A DNA stretch of 33,972 nt, taken from NCBI GenBank assembly GCA_902799045.1, contig CADBZH010000015.1, positions 1 to 33,972 of the forward strand, given 5' to 3'. Positions 25,406 through 33,877 of this stretch are shown in pieces (within the stretch, counting starts at the first letter, position 1; each line of letters opens with the position of its first letter). This DNA is from an uncultured Eubacteriales bacterium. GTDB lineage: Bacteria > Bacillota > Clostridia > Christensenellales > Aristaeellaceae. Made by a program: the position numbers and the translations under genes. The notes below the pieces were generated by a model. It saw only the letters and a program-made list of their open reading frames with translations. It was not told the origin of the DNA and ran no database searches.

Positions 25406-27556
25406 ATGGAACAGCTTAGGGAATTGGAACAGGAGCAGGCCTACACCGCGAAGGTGCAGCAGCTGCTGCTGACGCTGATAGAAAGGGCGCAGGTCATCTC
25501 CAATGACCATTTGCAGTCCATCCAGGCCATCGTGGCCGACGCCTGGGAGGACCTGCGCGTGAAGCCCACGGCCCTCTCCGAGGAGGACCTGGAGCAGCTC
25601 TCCACCGAGGTGGATCGCTTCGTGGTGCGCCGGCAGTTCGCCGACAGCATGGCCGAGCGCAGCCGCCGGATGCTGATGAACCCGTTCTTTGCCCGGGTGG
25701 ATTTCATCGAACAGGGCGAGGACAAGGTGGAGAAGATCGTCATCGGCCTCTACAGCCTGAAGGACGAGAAGGGCGAATTGATGGTGCACGACTGGCGCGC
25801 GCCGGTGTGCAGCCTGTATTACGACGCCACCCCCGGCGAGGCGAAGTACGAAAGCCCCTCCGGCGAGATCTGGGGAAGGCTCACGCTGAAGCGCCAGTAC
25901 CGCATGGAGAACGGGCGCCTGAGATACTTTGTGGACACCACGCTGAGCATCGACGACGCGATGCTGCTGGACATCCTCTCCGGCGCGACCAGCCGCCACA
26001 TGCGCCAGATCGTCGCCACCATCCAGGCCGAGCAGAACGCCGCCATCCGCCAGGAGACGGCGCGGGTGCTGTCGGTGGTGGGCGGCGCGGGCAGCGGCAA
26101 GACCAGCGTGGCCATGCACCGCGCGGCCTACATGATGTATCGCCGCCGCGACCTGCTGGACGCCAGCCGGATCATGATCCTCTCGCCCAGCACGGCCTTC
26201 TCGGAATACGTGTCCGGCGTGCTGCCGGAGCTGGGCGAGGAGAACATCCGCGCGCGCACCCTTCGCGAGGTGGTGGAGGAGGTGCTGGGCAAAAAGGTGG
26301 AGAAGCCCTATCGCCAGCTGGAGGCCCTGCTGGACGGGGAGGACGGGCTTCGCCGCCAGTCCGTGGCCTACAAGGGCGGCGCCGAATTCATGGAGAGCCT
26401 GAAGCGCTACGCGGACGACTTTGCCGCCTATGGCCCGAGCTTCCGGGACGTGCGGCTGGACAACCAGGTGCTGATCCGCCGGGACGAGCTGACGCGGATG
26501 TATCGCGGCGAGCTTTCGCTGCTCACCCCGGCGCAGAAGCTGACGCGCATGGGCGTGACGCTGCAGACTCGCCTGTCCGGCTGGGAGGAGCGCCTGTACA
26601 AGCAGTATGAAAAGAGCTTCTCCGGCAAGTACAGCCAGCGGGAGCTGCGGCAGATGAGCAACATGGCCGTGGCCCAGCGGCTGCAGCCGGTGCGCGCCCA
26701 GCTGCGGAGCATGCTGGAGTTGAAGGGCGACGCGCTGCTGGAGCGGGCGCTCCGCGCCGCGCCGAAGCCCGTGCGTGACGCCTATCGCGACAACCGGGCC
26801 GCGGGCGTCACCTGGTGGGAGGACGCCGTGGCCGAGGCCTACCTGATGGTGCGGCTGGGCTTTGCCGCGCCGGACAAGATGATCTATCACCTGCTGGTGG
26901 ACGAGGCGCAGGACTATTCCGACGTGGCGCTGGCCATGCTCAACGCCTATTTCCCCAACGCCGCCGCCACGCTGCTGGGCGATCCCAAGCAGCGCACCAC
27001 GCCGGGCATGCCGCCCTGCGACCCGGCGCGCTGGGGGGCCTGCTTCGGCATGCCGGACGCGCCCATCGTGCCGCTGTCGAAGTGCTATCGCTCCACGCGG
27101 CCCATCGCCGAGCTGTGCAACCGCATCCTGCCGGGCGGCGAGCTGCTGCAGCCCTTCGGGCGCGAGGGCGAGGCGCCGCTGGTGGCGCAGTATTCCGAGC
27201 GCCTTTTGAAGGAGACGCTGGACCGCTTCCGCGCGGCGGGTCACAGGTCCATCGCCGTCGTCACCCGCAGCCAGGCCCAGGCCGATTCGCTGTCGACGAA
27301 GCTGGAGCACGTCTACCGCCTGGACGGCGGCGAGGCCGACCTGAACTACGAGGCCGGAGACAACGTGGTGGCCTGCTATCACCTGACCAAGGGCATGGAG
27401 TTTGACGCCGTGATCGTGGTCTGGCCGGAGGCGGAGCTGACCGACGACGAGCGCCGCCGCCTCTACACCGCCGCCTCCCGCGCGCTGCACGCCGTCGCGC
27501 TGCTGGGCGGGGGAAGGCTGGTCAGGGAGTTGACGGTGGGAAGTGCACAGGGGTAA
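25406..27556 (+). CDS. helD: RNA polymerase recycling ATPase HelD (UvrD-like)
   Basis: 716 residues. The ATG at 25406 has GGAGG at 25392-25396. The N-terminal 70 residues form the coiled coil (EQLRELEQEQAYTAKVQQLLLTLIERA) that enters the polymerase secondary channel. 'FARVDFIEQG' and 'VHDWRAPVCSLYYDATPGEA' (about 130-150) are the HelD-specific signature. Walker A is GGAGSGKTSVAMHR (about 225), followed by a clamp-like insertion (300-480). Motif II is 'LLVDEAQDYSDVA' (about 498), then 'LLGDPKQRTTPG', 'KCYRST' and a C-terminal motif VI (LYTAASRALH). HelD removes stalled RNA polymerase from DNA or RNA using ATP. It is the first gene of a tight run with the flavoproteins. Confidence 0.92.
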   Translation: MEQLRELEQEQAYTAKVQQLLLTLIERAQVISNDHLQSIQAIVADAWEDLRVKPTALSEEDLEQLSTEVDRFVVRRQFADSMAERSRRMLMNPFFARVDFIEQGEDKVEKIVIGLYSLKDEKGELMVHDWRAPVCSLYYDATPGEAKYESPSGEIWGRLTLKRQYRMENGRLRYFVDTTLSIDDAMLLDILSGATSRHMRQIVATIQAEQNAAIRQETARVLSVVGGAGSGKTSVAMHRAAYMMYRRRDLLDASRIMILSPSTAFSEYVSGVLPELGEENIRARTLREVVEEVLGKKVEKPYRQLEALLDGEDGLRRQSVAYKGGAEFMESLKRYADDFAAYGPSFRDVRLDNQVLIRRDELTRMYRGELSLLTPAQKLTRMGVTLQTRLSGWEERLYKQYEKSFSGKYSQRELRQMSNMAVAQRLQPVRAQLRSMLELKGDALLERALRAAPKPVRDAYRDNRAAGVTWWEDAVAEAYLMVRLGFAAPDKMIYHLLVDEAQDYSDVALAMLNAYFPNAAATLLGDPKQRTTPGMPPCDPARWGACFGMPDAPIVPLSKCYRSTRPIAELCNRILPGGELLQPFGREGEAPLVAQYSERLLKETLDRFRAAGHRSIAVVTRSQAQADSLSTKLEHVYRLDGGEADLNYEAGDNVVACYHLTKGMEFDAVIVVWPEAELTDDERRRLYTAASRALHAVALLGGGRLVRELTVGSAQG

Positions 27557-27560
27557 CGCT

Positions 27561-28802
27561 ATGGCATATGATATCCTAATCATTGGCGGCGGGGCCTCCG
27601 GGCTGATCGCCGCCTGCGCGCTGGCCCGGAAGGGACGGCGCGTTGTTCTGCTGGAAAAGCAGAATCGCGTGGGGCGCAAGCTGCTCTCCACCGGCAACGG
27701 GCGCTGCAACCTGACGAACGTGAACGCCTCCGCGGCGGACTATCACGGTTCCCGCCAGGCGGCGCGGCAGGCGCTGAAGGCCTGGCCGCCGGAGAAGGTG
27801 CTGGCCTTTTTTGAGGCAATCGGCATTCCGTGCGACGCGGACGAGGCGGGCCGGGCCTATCCGATGAGCCGCCAGGCGGCGTCGGTGCTGGACGCGCTGC
27901 GGCTGGGCTGCGACGAGCGCGGCGTGGAGACGCGCACCGATTTCAGGGTCGTGGGGCTGGAAAAGGGAAAGGAGGGCTTCGTCGCGACCGGCGAGGACGG
28001 GCGGCGAGTCGAGGCCCGCTGCGCGCTGGTGTGCACCGGCGGCCTCGCCGCGCCGAAGCTGGGCGCTTCCGGCGAGGGCTACCGGCTGCTGGAGGGCTTC
28101 GGGCACAGGCTGTCGCCCCGCTTTCCCGCCATCGCCGCGCTCAAGACGCCGCCGGAGGCCGTGCGCGGCCTGAAGGGCATTCGCGCCGAGGGGCAGATCG
28201 CGCTGGTCGCGGACGGCGCGGTGGTCCGCCTGGAGGCGGGCGAGCTGCTGTTCGGCGAGGCGGGCGTGTCCGGCATCGCGGCGATGCAGCTGGCGCGCCA
28301 GGCCAACGAGGCGCTGCGCGAGGGAAAGCGGTGCGAGGCGCGGCTGGGCTTCCTGCCCGGCGGGGACGCCGTCGGGAGGCTCCGGGCCCGGAGGGAAAGC
28401 CTGCCGATGCGGACGATGGAGGACTTCCTGAACGGCATCGTGCCCCGGCGGCTGGGCCAGCGGCTGGCGAAGGTCGCGGGGCTGGACATGGCGCTTCCGG
28501 CGGGGGAGCTGACGGCGGCGCAGGTCGGAAGGCTGGCGGAGGCGCTTGCCGGCTGGACGCTGCCCGTCACCGGCACGATGGATTTCGACCAGGCGCAGGT
28601 GACCGCCGGCGGCGCGGTTTTGAAGGATTTCGACATCCGAACGATGCAGTCGCTGCGCTGTTCGGGGCTGTTCGCCGCGGGCGAGGTGCTGGACGTGGAC
28701 GGCGATTGCGGCGGCTTCAATTTGCAGTGGGCGTGGAGCAGCGCCCTGATGGCCGCCGAGGCGATGGACGCGAGACTGGGCACGGGGGAGGAAGGACGTT
28801 GA
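27561..28802 (+). CDS. HI0933/BaiN-type FAD/NAD(P)-dependent oxidoreductase
   Basis: 413 residues. The ATG at 27561 lies 4 bp after the helD stop with AGGGG upstream. The N-terminal Rossmann FAD-binding motif is 'YDILIIGGGASGLIAACALARKGRRVVLLEKQNRVGRKLLSTGNGRCNLTN', a full match to the HI0933 family. 'VCTGGLAAPKLGASGEGYRLLEGFGH' (about 155) and the C-terminal 'GLFAAGEVLDVDGDCGGFNLQWAWSSA' (about 375) complete the FAD site. Family members include BaiN, implicated in bile-acid dehydroxylation, and many of unknown substrate. No bai gene is nearby, so a bile-acid role should not be assumed. Its stop overlaps the next start (TTGA). Confidence 0.92.
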   Translation: MAYDILIIGGGASGLIAACALARKGRRVVLLEKQNRVGRKLLSTGNGRCNLTNVNASAADYHGSRQAARQALKAWPPEKVLAFFEAIGIPCDADEAGRAYPMSRQAASVLDALRLGCDERGVETRTDFRVVGLEKGKEGFVATGEDGRRVEARCALVCTGGLAAPKLGASGEGYRLLEGFGHRLSPRFPAIAALKTPPEAVRGLKGIRAEGQIALVADGAVVRLEAGELLFGEAGVSGIAAMQLARQANEALREGKRCEARLGFLPGGDAVGRLRARRESLPMRTMEDFLNGIVPRRLGQRLAKVAGLDMALPAGELTAAQVGRLAEALAGWTLPVTGTMDFDQAQVTAGGAVLKDFDIRTMQSLRCSGLFAAGEVLDVDGDCGGFNLQWAWSSALMAAEAMDARLGTGEEGR

Positions 28803-30616
28803 AGATTCGCATCTCCCAGCTTCGCCAGAAGCTGGACGACTGGCAGCTTGCGCCGGAGGAGCTGGCGGCGCGGGCGCTGCGCGTGAAGCGCCAGGACATC
28901 GTCTCGGCGCGGCTGGCGCGGCGGTCCGTGGACGCCCGCGACAAGGGCGACGTGCACTTCACCCTCACGCTGGACGTGGAAACCGAGCGGCCGGTGCGAT
29001 TGCCGAGGAACGCGGTGGAGGTGGGTGAGGAGCCCCCCTCCCAGTCAGCGCTTCGCGCTGCCGGCGCTCCCCCTCACGGGGGCGAGCCAGGCGGGGATGG
29101 CGTCGATCAACTCCCTTCGTCATCGCTGCGCGATGCCGCCTCCCTCAAAAAGGGAGGCCCGTTGGAGCGTGTCCGGAAGGCTCCCTCCAAGAGGGAGCTG
29201 TCAGGCGCATGCCTGACTGAGGGAGTTATGAATGCGGCCACGGTACAAGGCGGGTTTTCCGCGCTGGAAACCGATGACGGGAAGGCGGCAGCGAACGGGG
29301 GCGGGCCTCGCCCGCTGGTGGTCGGCATGGGCCCCGCCGGCCTGTTCGCGGCGCTGACGCTGGCCCGGGCGGGCATGAAGCCCGTGGTGGCGGAGCGCGG
29401 CAAGTGCGTCGAGGAGCGAGAGAAGGACGTGGCGGCGTTCTGGAACGGCGGCCCGTTCGACCCGAGAAGCAACGTGCAGTTCGGCGAGGGTGGCGCGGGC
29501 ACCTTCTCCGACGGCAAGCTGAACAGCGGCATCAAGGACCCGCGCTGCCGCCGCGTGCTGGAGGAGATGGCCCGGGCCGGGGCGCCGGAGTCCATCCTCT
29601 GGCAGGCCAAGCCCCACGTGGGCACCGACCACCTGAAGACCATGGTCAAGAACCTGCGCGAGCAGATCATCGCGCTGGGCGGCGACGTGCGCTTTGAGAC
29701 GACGCTGACTGGCCTGGACATTCGCGACGGGCGCGTTGTGGGCGCGCGGCTCGCCGGCCCGGAGGGCGAATACCGCCTGGACGCCGCGGACGTGATCCTC
29801 GCCGTGGGCCACAGCGCCCGGGACACCTTCGCGATGCTGCATCAGGTGGGGGCGAGCCTGTCGCGCAAGCCCTTTGCCATCGGCGCGCGGATCGAGCACA
29901 GCCAGAGGGCCGTCAATCGCGCCCAGTACGGCCCGGCGGCGGGGCATCCGGCCCTCGGCGCGGCGGACTACAAGCTGGCCGTGCACCTGCCGGGCGGACG
30001 GTCGGTGTACACGTTCTGCATGTGCCCCGGCGGCCAGGTGGTGGCGGCGGCCAGCGAGGACGGCGGCGTGGTGGTGAACGGCATGAGCCTCTACGCCCGC
30101 GACGGCGAAAACGCCAACAGCGCCCTGCTGGTGAACGTGCTGCCGGAGGACTTCGGCGGCGAGGGCCCGCTGGCGGGCGTTGAGTTCCAGCGGAAGTGGG
30201 AGCGCGCGGCCTTCGAGGCGGGCGGCGGCGACTTCCGCGCCCCGGCCCAGAGGGTGGGCGATTTCCTGAAGGGAAGGCCCAGCGAAGGCCCCGGGCGCGT
30301 GAAGCCCAGCTACCGTCCCGGCGTGAAGTGGGGGAGCCTGGACGCCTGCCTGCCGGCGTTCGTCACCGGGAGCCTGCGCGAGGCCTTGCCGCTGCTGGAC
30401 CGCAAGCTGAAGGGCTTTGCCGACGGGGACGCGGTGTTGACCGGCGTGGAGACGCGCTCGTCCTCGCCCGTGCGCATCGAGCGCGACGAGGCCTGCCAGG
30501 CCAACCTCCGCGGCCTCTATCCCTGCGGCGAGGGCGCGGGCTATGCCGGGGGCATCATGTCCGCCGCCGTGGACGGCATGAAGTGCGCCGAGGCGATCCT
30601 CAACGGCCGGAGCTGA
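28799..30616 (+). CDS. COG2509 FAD-dependent dehydrogenase with in-frame repeat insert
   Basis: 605 residues. The TTG at 28799 overlaps the previous stop (TTGA) and has GGAGGAAGG upstream. Residues 1-75 are the N-terminal domain (RISQLRQKLDD, 'KRQDIVSARLARRSVDARDKGDVHFTLTLDVE'). From about residue 174 the FAD domain reads 'PLVVGMGPAGLFAALTLARAGMKPVVAERG', then 'SNVQFGEGGAGTFSDGKLNSGIKDPR', 'KPFAIGARIEHSQ', 'GGRSVYTFCMCPGGQVVAAASEDGGVV', 'GVETRSSSPVRI' and GAGYAGGIMSAAVDG. Typical family length is about 530. The excess lies at residues 78-143, where genomic palindromic repeats are translated in frame. Function in the family is unknown. An alternative start at ATG 29228, with GAGGGAG from the repeat, would yield only the FAD part. 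Confidence 0.88.
   Translation: MKIRISQLRQKLDDWQLAPEELAARALRVKRQDIVSARLARRSVDARDKGDVHFTLTLDVETERPVRLPRNAVEVGEEPPSQSALRAAGAPPHGGEPGGDGVDQLPSSSLRDAASLKKGGPLERVRKAPSKRELSGACLTEGVMNAATVQGGFSALETDDGKAAANGGGPRPLVVGMGPAGLFAALTLARAGMKPVVAERGKCVEEREKDVAAFWNGGPFDPRSNVQFGEGGAGTFSDGKLNSGIKDPRCRRVLEEMARAGAPESILWQAKPHVGTDHLKTMVKNLREQIIALGGDVRFETTLTGLDIRDGRVVGARLAGPEGEYRLDAADVILAVGHSARDTFAMLHQVGASLSRKPFAIGARIEHSQRAVNRAQYGPAAGHPALGAADYKLAVHLPGGRSVYTFCMCPGGQVVAAASEDGGVVVNGMSLYARDGENANSALLVNVLPEDFGGEGPLAGVEFQRKWERAAFEAGGGDFRAPAQRVGDFLKGRPSEGPGRVKPSYRPGVKWGSLDACLPAFVTGSLREALPLLDRKLKGFADGDAVLTGVETRSSSPVRIERDEACQANLRGLYPCGEGAGYAGGIMSAAVDGMKCAEAILNGRS
29031..29229. repeat. palindromic repeat cluster inside a coding gene
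   Basis: About 199 bp with successive hairpins: CAGCGC/GCGCTG (29046-29060), GCTCCCCC/GGGGGCGAGC (29065-29087), CATCGC/GCGATG (29120-29135), CCTCCCT/AGGGAGG (29139-29157), GCTCCCTC/GAGGGAGC (29180-29198) and TCAGGC/GCCTGA (29201-29216). The ends carry two units in opposite orientation of the same type as at 24226-24263. It is translated in frame in the COG2509 gene and has no stop codon. Confidence 0.75.
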
Positions 30617-30654
30617 GCGTTCATCCAATACAGCGACAGAACAGGAGCATCTGC

Positions 30655-31986
30655 ATGACCAATCCCACCATTCCCTTCCGCGCCGCCCTGTTTGACCTGG
30701 ACGGCACGCTCCTGGACAGCGGCCGCGTCTGGCAGGACGTGGACCGCCGTTTCTTCGCGGCGCGGGGCATTGAAATCGACCAAGCCGGCTATGCCCGCGC
30801 CGTGCAGGGCTTGAGCTTCCGGGAGGCCGCCGTCTACACCGTGCGGCGGTTCGGCCTGGACGAATCCGTCGAGGCCGTGATGGCCGAGTGGATGGACATG
30901 GCCCGGGAGGAATACGCGCTGCATGTGGCGCTGAAGCCCGGCGCGCGGGGCTACCTGCGCTTTCTGAAGCGAAACGGCGTCAGGCTGGCGGTGGCGACGG
31001 CGAACCGGCCGGAGCTGTTCATGCCGGCGCTGGAGCGCACCGGCGTCAGGGAGCTGTTCGACGCCTTCTGCACCAGCGCCGACGTGGGCGACGCCTCCAA
31101 GGCCGACGGTGCGCTCTACCGGCTGGCGGCACAGCGGCTGGGCGTCGCCGAGGCGGATTGCGCCGTGTTCGAGGACGTGCCGGAGGGCGTGAAGGGCGCG
31201 AGGAGGTGCGGCATGCGGGTCTACGCCGTGCGGGACGCCGCCACCGACCCCAGCGCGATCGACGCCCTGGCCGACGGCGCGATCGACCGCTTCGACGAAA
31301 TGCGCCGCTACCACAGCCTGGACGAGCCGCCCCGCCGCTGCGTGATCTTCACCGCCCTCTGCGAGGGGGACCCGCGCCGCGCCTATGCGCCGCGGGCGGG
31401 GGACTGCGTGCTCTGCGCCGACGCCGGCTGGCGGCTGGCGCGGCGCCTGGGCGTGAAGCCGGACCTGGTGATCGGGGACTTCGATTCCTCCGAGGAGCCC
31501 GCGGACGAGGCCACCCGGCGCGTCCCGGCGGAGAAGGACGATTCGGACACGATGCTCTGCCTGAAGCGGGGCCTTCAGATGGGTTTGGACGACTTCCTGA
31601 TCGTCGGCGGCTTCGGCGGGCGCATCGACCACACGCTGGCGAACCTGCAGGCGCTGCACTATGCCGCGCGGCGGGGCGCGTCCATCCGGATGCGCGACGG
31701 GCTGCGCTGGGCCGCGGCCGTGGCGGACGGCGCGCTCCGGGTGCACGCGAACGTGCTGGGCGACGGGCCGGTGAAGCTGTCGGTATTCGCCCTGACGGAC
31801 GCCTGCCGCGGCGTGTCCATTCGCGGCGCGAAGTACGCCCTGGAGGACGGCAGCCTCACCAGCGCCTTCCCGCTGGGCCTGAGCAACGAATTCGCCTCCG
31901 ACGCCGCCGAGATCTCCGTAAAGCGCGGCGCGCTGCTGGTGACGGTCTGCCGGGAGCCGGACGTTGACATTCCCTCGCGGCCATAG
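30655..31986 (+). CDS. HAD phosphatase-thiamine pyrophosphokinase fusion
   Basis: 443 residues. The ATG at 30655 has AGGAG (30642-30646). Residues 1-215 are a HAD hydrolase of the beta-phosphoglucomutase type: 'ALFDLDGTLLDSGRVWQDVD' with nucleophile D14 and D16, a helical cap, 'LAVATANRPELF' (about 108, motif II) and 'VFEDVPEGVKGARRCGM' (about 172, motif IV). Residues 225-443 are a thiamine pyrophosphokinase: 'CVLCADAGWRLARRLGVKPDLVIGDFDSSEEP' (about 255-280), KDDSDTM (about 293), 'IVGGFGGRIDHTLANLQAL' (about 315), and the C-terminal beta-domain binding thiamine. TPK makes thiamine diphosphate from thiamine and ATP. The phosphatase half could act on thiamine phosphates. No stop or frameshift separates the halves and no TPP riboswitch was seen. 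Confidence 0.88.
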   Translation: MTNPTIPFRAALFDLDGTLLDSGRVWQDVDRRFFAARGIEIDQAGYARAVQGLSFREAAVYTVRRFGLDESVEAVMAEWMDMAREEYALHVALKPGARGYLRFLKRNGVRLAVATANRPELFMPALERTGVRELFDAFCTSADVGDASKADGALYRLAAQRLGVAEADCAVFEDVPEGVKGARRCGMRVYAVRDAATDPSAIDALADGAIDRFDEMRRYHSLDEPPRRCVIFTALCEGDPRRAYAPRAGDCVLCADAGWRLARRLGVKPDLVIGDFDSSEEPADEATRRVPAEKDDSDTMLCLKRGLQMGLDDFLIVGGFGGRIDHTLANLQALHYAARRGASIRMRDGLRWAAAVADGALRVHANVLGDGPVKLSVFALTDACRGVSIRGAKYALEDGSLTSAFPLGLSNEFASDAAEISVKRGALLVTVCREPDVDIPSRP

Positions 31987-31992
31987 TAGAAT
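31964..31992 (+). promoter_or_regulatory. promoter of uridine-kinase-like gene
   Basis: TTGACA (31964-31969), a 17-bp spacer, TAGAAT (31987-31992). The -35 lies inside the end of the preceding gene. Confidence 0.7.
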
Positions 31993-32013
31993 GAAGGAAC
32001 GGGAGGGATGACC

Positions 32014-33660
32014 ATGTATCTGAAGCTGAACGGCGTGGAATTGAATTGCGCGGCGGGCGAGCGCTGGAGCGACGCGCTCGCGAAGCTGCCGGAGGGCGTG
32101 GAAGGCGCGCTGGGCGTGGTCGTGCGGGGCAGCACGAAGTCGCTGAACGACGAGGTGGAGGAGTATGCCCAGGCGCGGACGCTGACCTACGCCGACGAGG
32201 AGGGGCGCCGCATCTACGAGCGCTCGATCCAGTTCGTCTTCCTCACGGCGGCCCACCGGCTCTACCCCGGCGAGCGCGTGCGCATCCGCCATTCCTTTGC
32301 CCAGGGGCTGTACATCGACCTGCCGAACCTGCGCGTGAAGGAGCCCATCGTCAGGAGGCTGGCGGAGGAGATGCGGGCCATCGTGGACGCGGATCTGCCG
32401 GTTGAAAAGCTGAGCGTGTCCACCGAAGACGCCCAGGAATACTTCGCCCGCACGGGCCAGACCGACCGGCTGCGCATCCTGGGCTATCGCCGGTTCAAGC
32501 ACTTCACCCTCTACCGCATCGACGGCCTGGAGGACTACTTCTACGGCGAGATGGTGCCCAGCACCGGCATGACGGACGTGTTTGAGCTCAGGGCCTATGG
32601 CGAGGGCATCCTGCTGCAGATGCCGGACGTGAAGAACCCGGCGAAGCCCGCGAAGTTCGTGGACCTGCCGCACCTTCTGCACACCTACACCGAGGCCGCC
32701 GAGTGGCACGCCATATTGAACGTGGAGAACGCCGCCGACCTGAACGACATGGTGGTGAACCGCAAGCTGCGCGAGTTCATCCGCGTGAACGAGGCCCTGC
32801 AGGAGCGCAAAATCGAGCGGATCGCCGACCAGTTCATCGCCTCCGGCGCGCTGCTGCTGCTGATCGCCGGCCCGTCCTCCTCCGGCAAGACCACGTTCTC
32901 CCACCGGCTGTCCATCGCCCTGCGCACCCAGGGGCTTCGGCCGGTGAAGGTGTCGCTGGACGACTACTACCTGGACCGGGATTCCATTCCCCGCGAGCCG
33001 GACGGCTCCGTGGACCTGGAGCGCATCGAGACGCTGGACGTGGAGCTGCTGTGCGACCACCTGCTGCGGCTGCTGCGCGGCGAATCGGTGGAGGTGCCGG
33101 AGTTTGACTTCAAGAGCGGCAAGCGCATGCCCCACACCCACACCTTCCGGGTGGAGCCGGCCCAGCCCATCATCATCGAGGGCATCCACGGCCTGAACCC
33201 GCGCCTGACGGCCACCGTGCCGGAGAGCCTGAAGTTCCGCGTGTACATCAGCCCCCTGACGATGCTGAACCTGGACGACCACAACCGCATCCGCACCACC
33301 GACGCCCGGCTGCTGCGCCGCATCGTGCGAGACAACCTGTTCCGCGGCACCAAGCCGGAGGACACCATGGCCATGTGGGCGTCCGTGCGCCGGGGCGAGG
33401 AGAACTACATCTTCCCCTTCCAGGAGAAGGCCGACGCGATGTTCAACTCCGCGCTCACCTACGAGCTGTGCATCATGAAGAAGTATGCCTATCCCCAGCT
33501 GCTGTCCGTCACGCCGGAGAGCCCCCACTACACGATGGCCCGCCGGCTGGTGAAATTCCTCAACTACATCCAGACCGCCGACGTGGAGGACGAGATCCCC
33601 GTCAATTCGATCCTGCGCGAGTTCATCGGGGGATGCTGCTTCTATAAGGACGAGGACTGA
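32014..33660 (+). CDS. TGS-domain uridine kinase-like nucleoside kinase
   Basis: 548 residues. The ATG at 32014 is preferred over 32008 because GGGAGGG (32001-32007) would touch the earlier codon. Residues 1-60 resemble a TGS domain. Residues 60-240 are related to the threonyl/alanyl-tRNA synthetase second additional domain ('HRLYPGERVRIRHSFAQGLYIDLP', 'RFKHFTLYRIDGLEDYFYG'). Residues 280-480 are a P-loop kinase: Walker A 'IAGPSSSGKTTFSHRLS' (about 285), 'KVSLDDYYLDRD' (about 312), 'EFDFKSGKR' and 'IIIEGIHGLNP' (about 388). These fusion proteins are annotated as nucleoside or uridine kinases and their true substrate is debated. The C-terminus (550-type 'EFIGGCCFYKDED') is intact. It has its own promoter. 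Confidence 0.9.
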   Translation: MYLKLNGVELNCAAGERWSDALAKLPEGVEGALGVVVRGSTKSLNDEVEEYAQARTLTYADEEGRRIYERSIQFVFLTAAHRLYPGERVRIRHSFAQGLYIDLPNLRVKEPIVRRLAEEMRAIVDADLPVEKLSVSTEDAQEYFARTGQTDRLRILGYRRFKHFTLYRIDGLEDYFYGEMVPSTGMTDVFELRAYGEGILLQMPDVKNPAKPAKFVDLPHLLHTYTEAAEWHAILNVENAADLNDMVVNRKLREFIRVNEALQERKIERIADQFIASGALLLLIAGPSSSGKTTFSHRLSIALRTQGLRPVKVSLDDYYLDRDSIPREPDGSVDLERIETLDVELLCDHLLRLLRGESVEVPEFDFKSGKRMPHTHTFRVEPAQPIIIEGIHGLNPRLTATVPESLKFRVYISPLTMLNLDDHNRIRTTDARLLRRIVRDNLFRGTKPEDTMAMWASVRRGEENYIFPFQEKADAMFNSALTYELCIMKKYAYPQLLSVTPESPHYTMARRLVKFLNYIQTADVEDEIPVNSILREFIGGCCFYKDED

Positions 33661-33697
33661 CAGACCGAACGGAGTGCCGTGGGGGTATGGAGAGGTA

Positions 33698-33804
33698 CGG
33701 ATTCTTCGACTTCGGCTGCGCCTTCGCTCAGAATGACACGCAAGCGCATCGCCTGTCATCCTGAGCGAAGCCTTGCGCACAGCAAGGCGCAGTCGAAGGA
33801 TCTG
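33698..33804. repeat. REP-like inverted repeat after kinase gene
   Basis: The left arm (33698-33738, ending CTCAGAATGACA) and right arm (33754-33804, starting TGTCATCCTGAGCGAAG) are imperfect complements. The right arm has an extra small hairpin, CCTTGC/GCAAGG (33771-33786). TGTCATCCTGAGCGAAG...GTCGAAGGATC units occur in many bacterial genomes. Probably a 3' palindromic repeat that also ends transcription. Confidence 0.7.
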
Positions 33805-33877
33805 TATGCTTCGATACGGACCACATTGCGATAAATCGGCGTTTCCCGGTATGATTTCCAATCCTTGTGGCAAACTA

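Noticed and set aside
27561-28802. Bile-acid operon gene baiN
   Set aside because: Only the general HI0933 family can be supported. No other bai genes are in the window.
30617-30654. TPP riboswitch before the TPK fusion
   Set aside because: The gap is only 38 bp and contains nothing like a THI-box.
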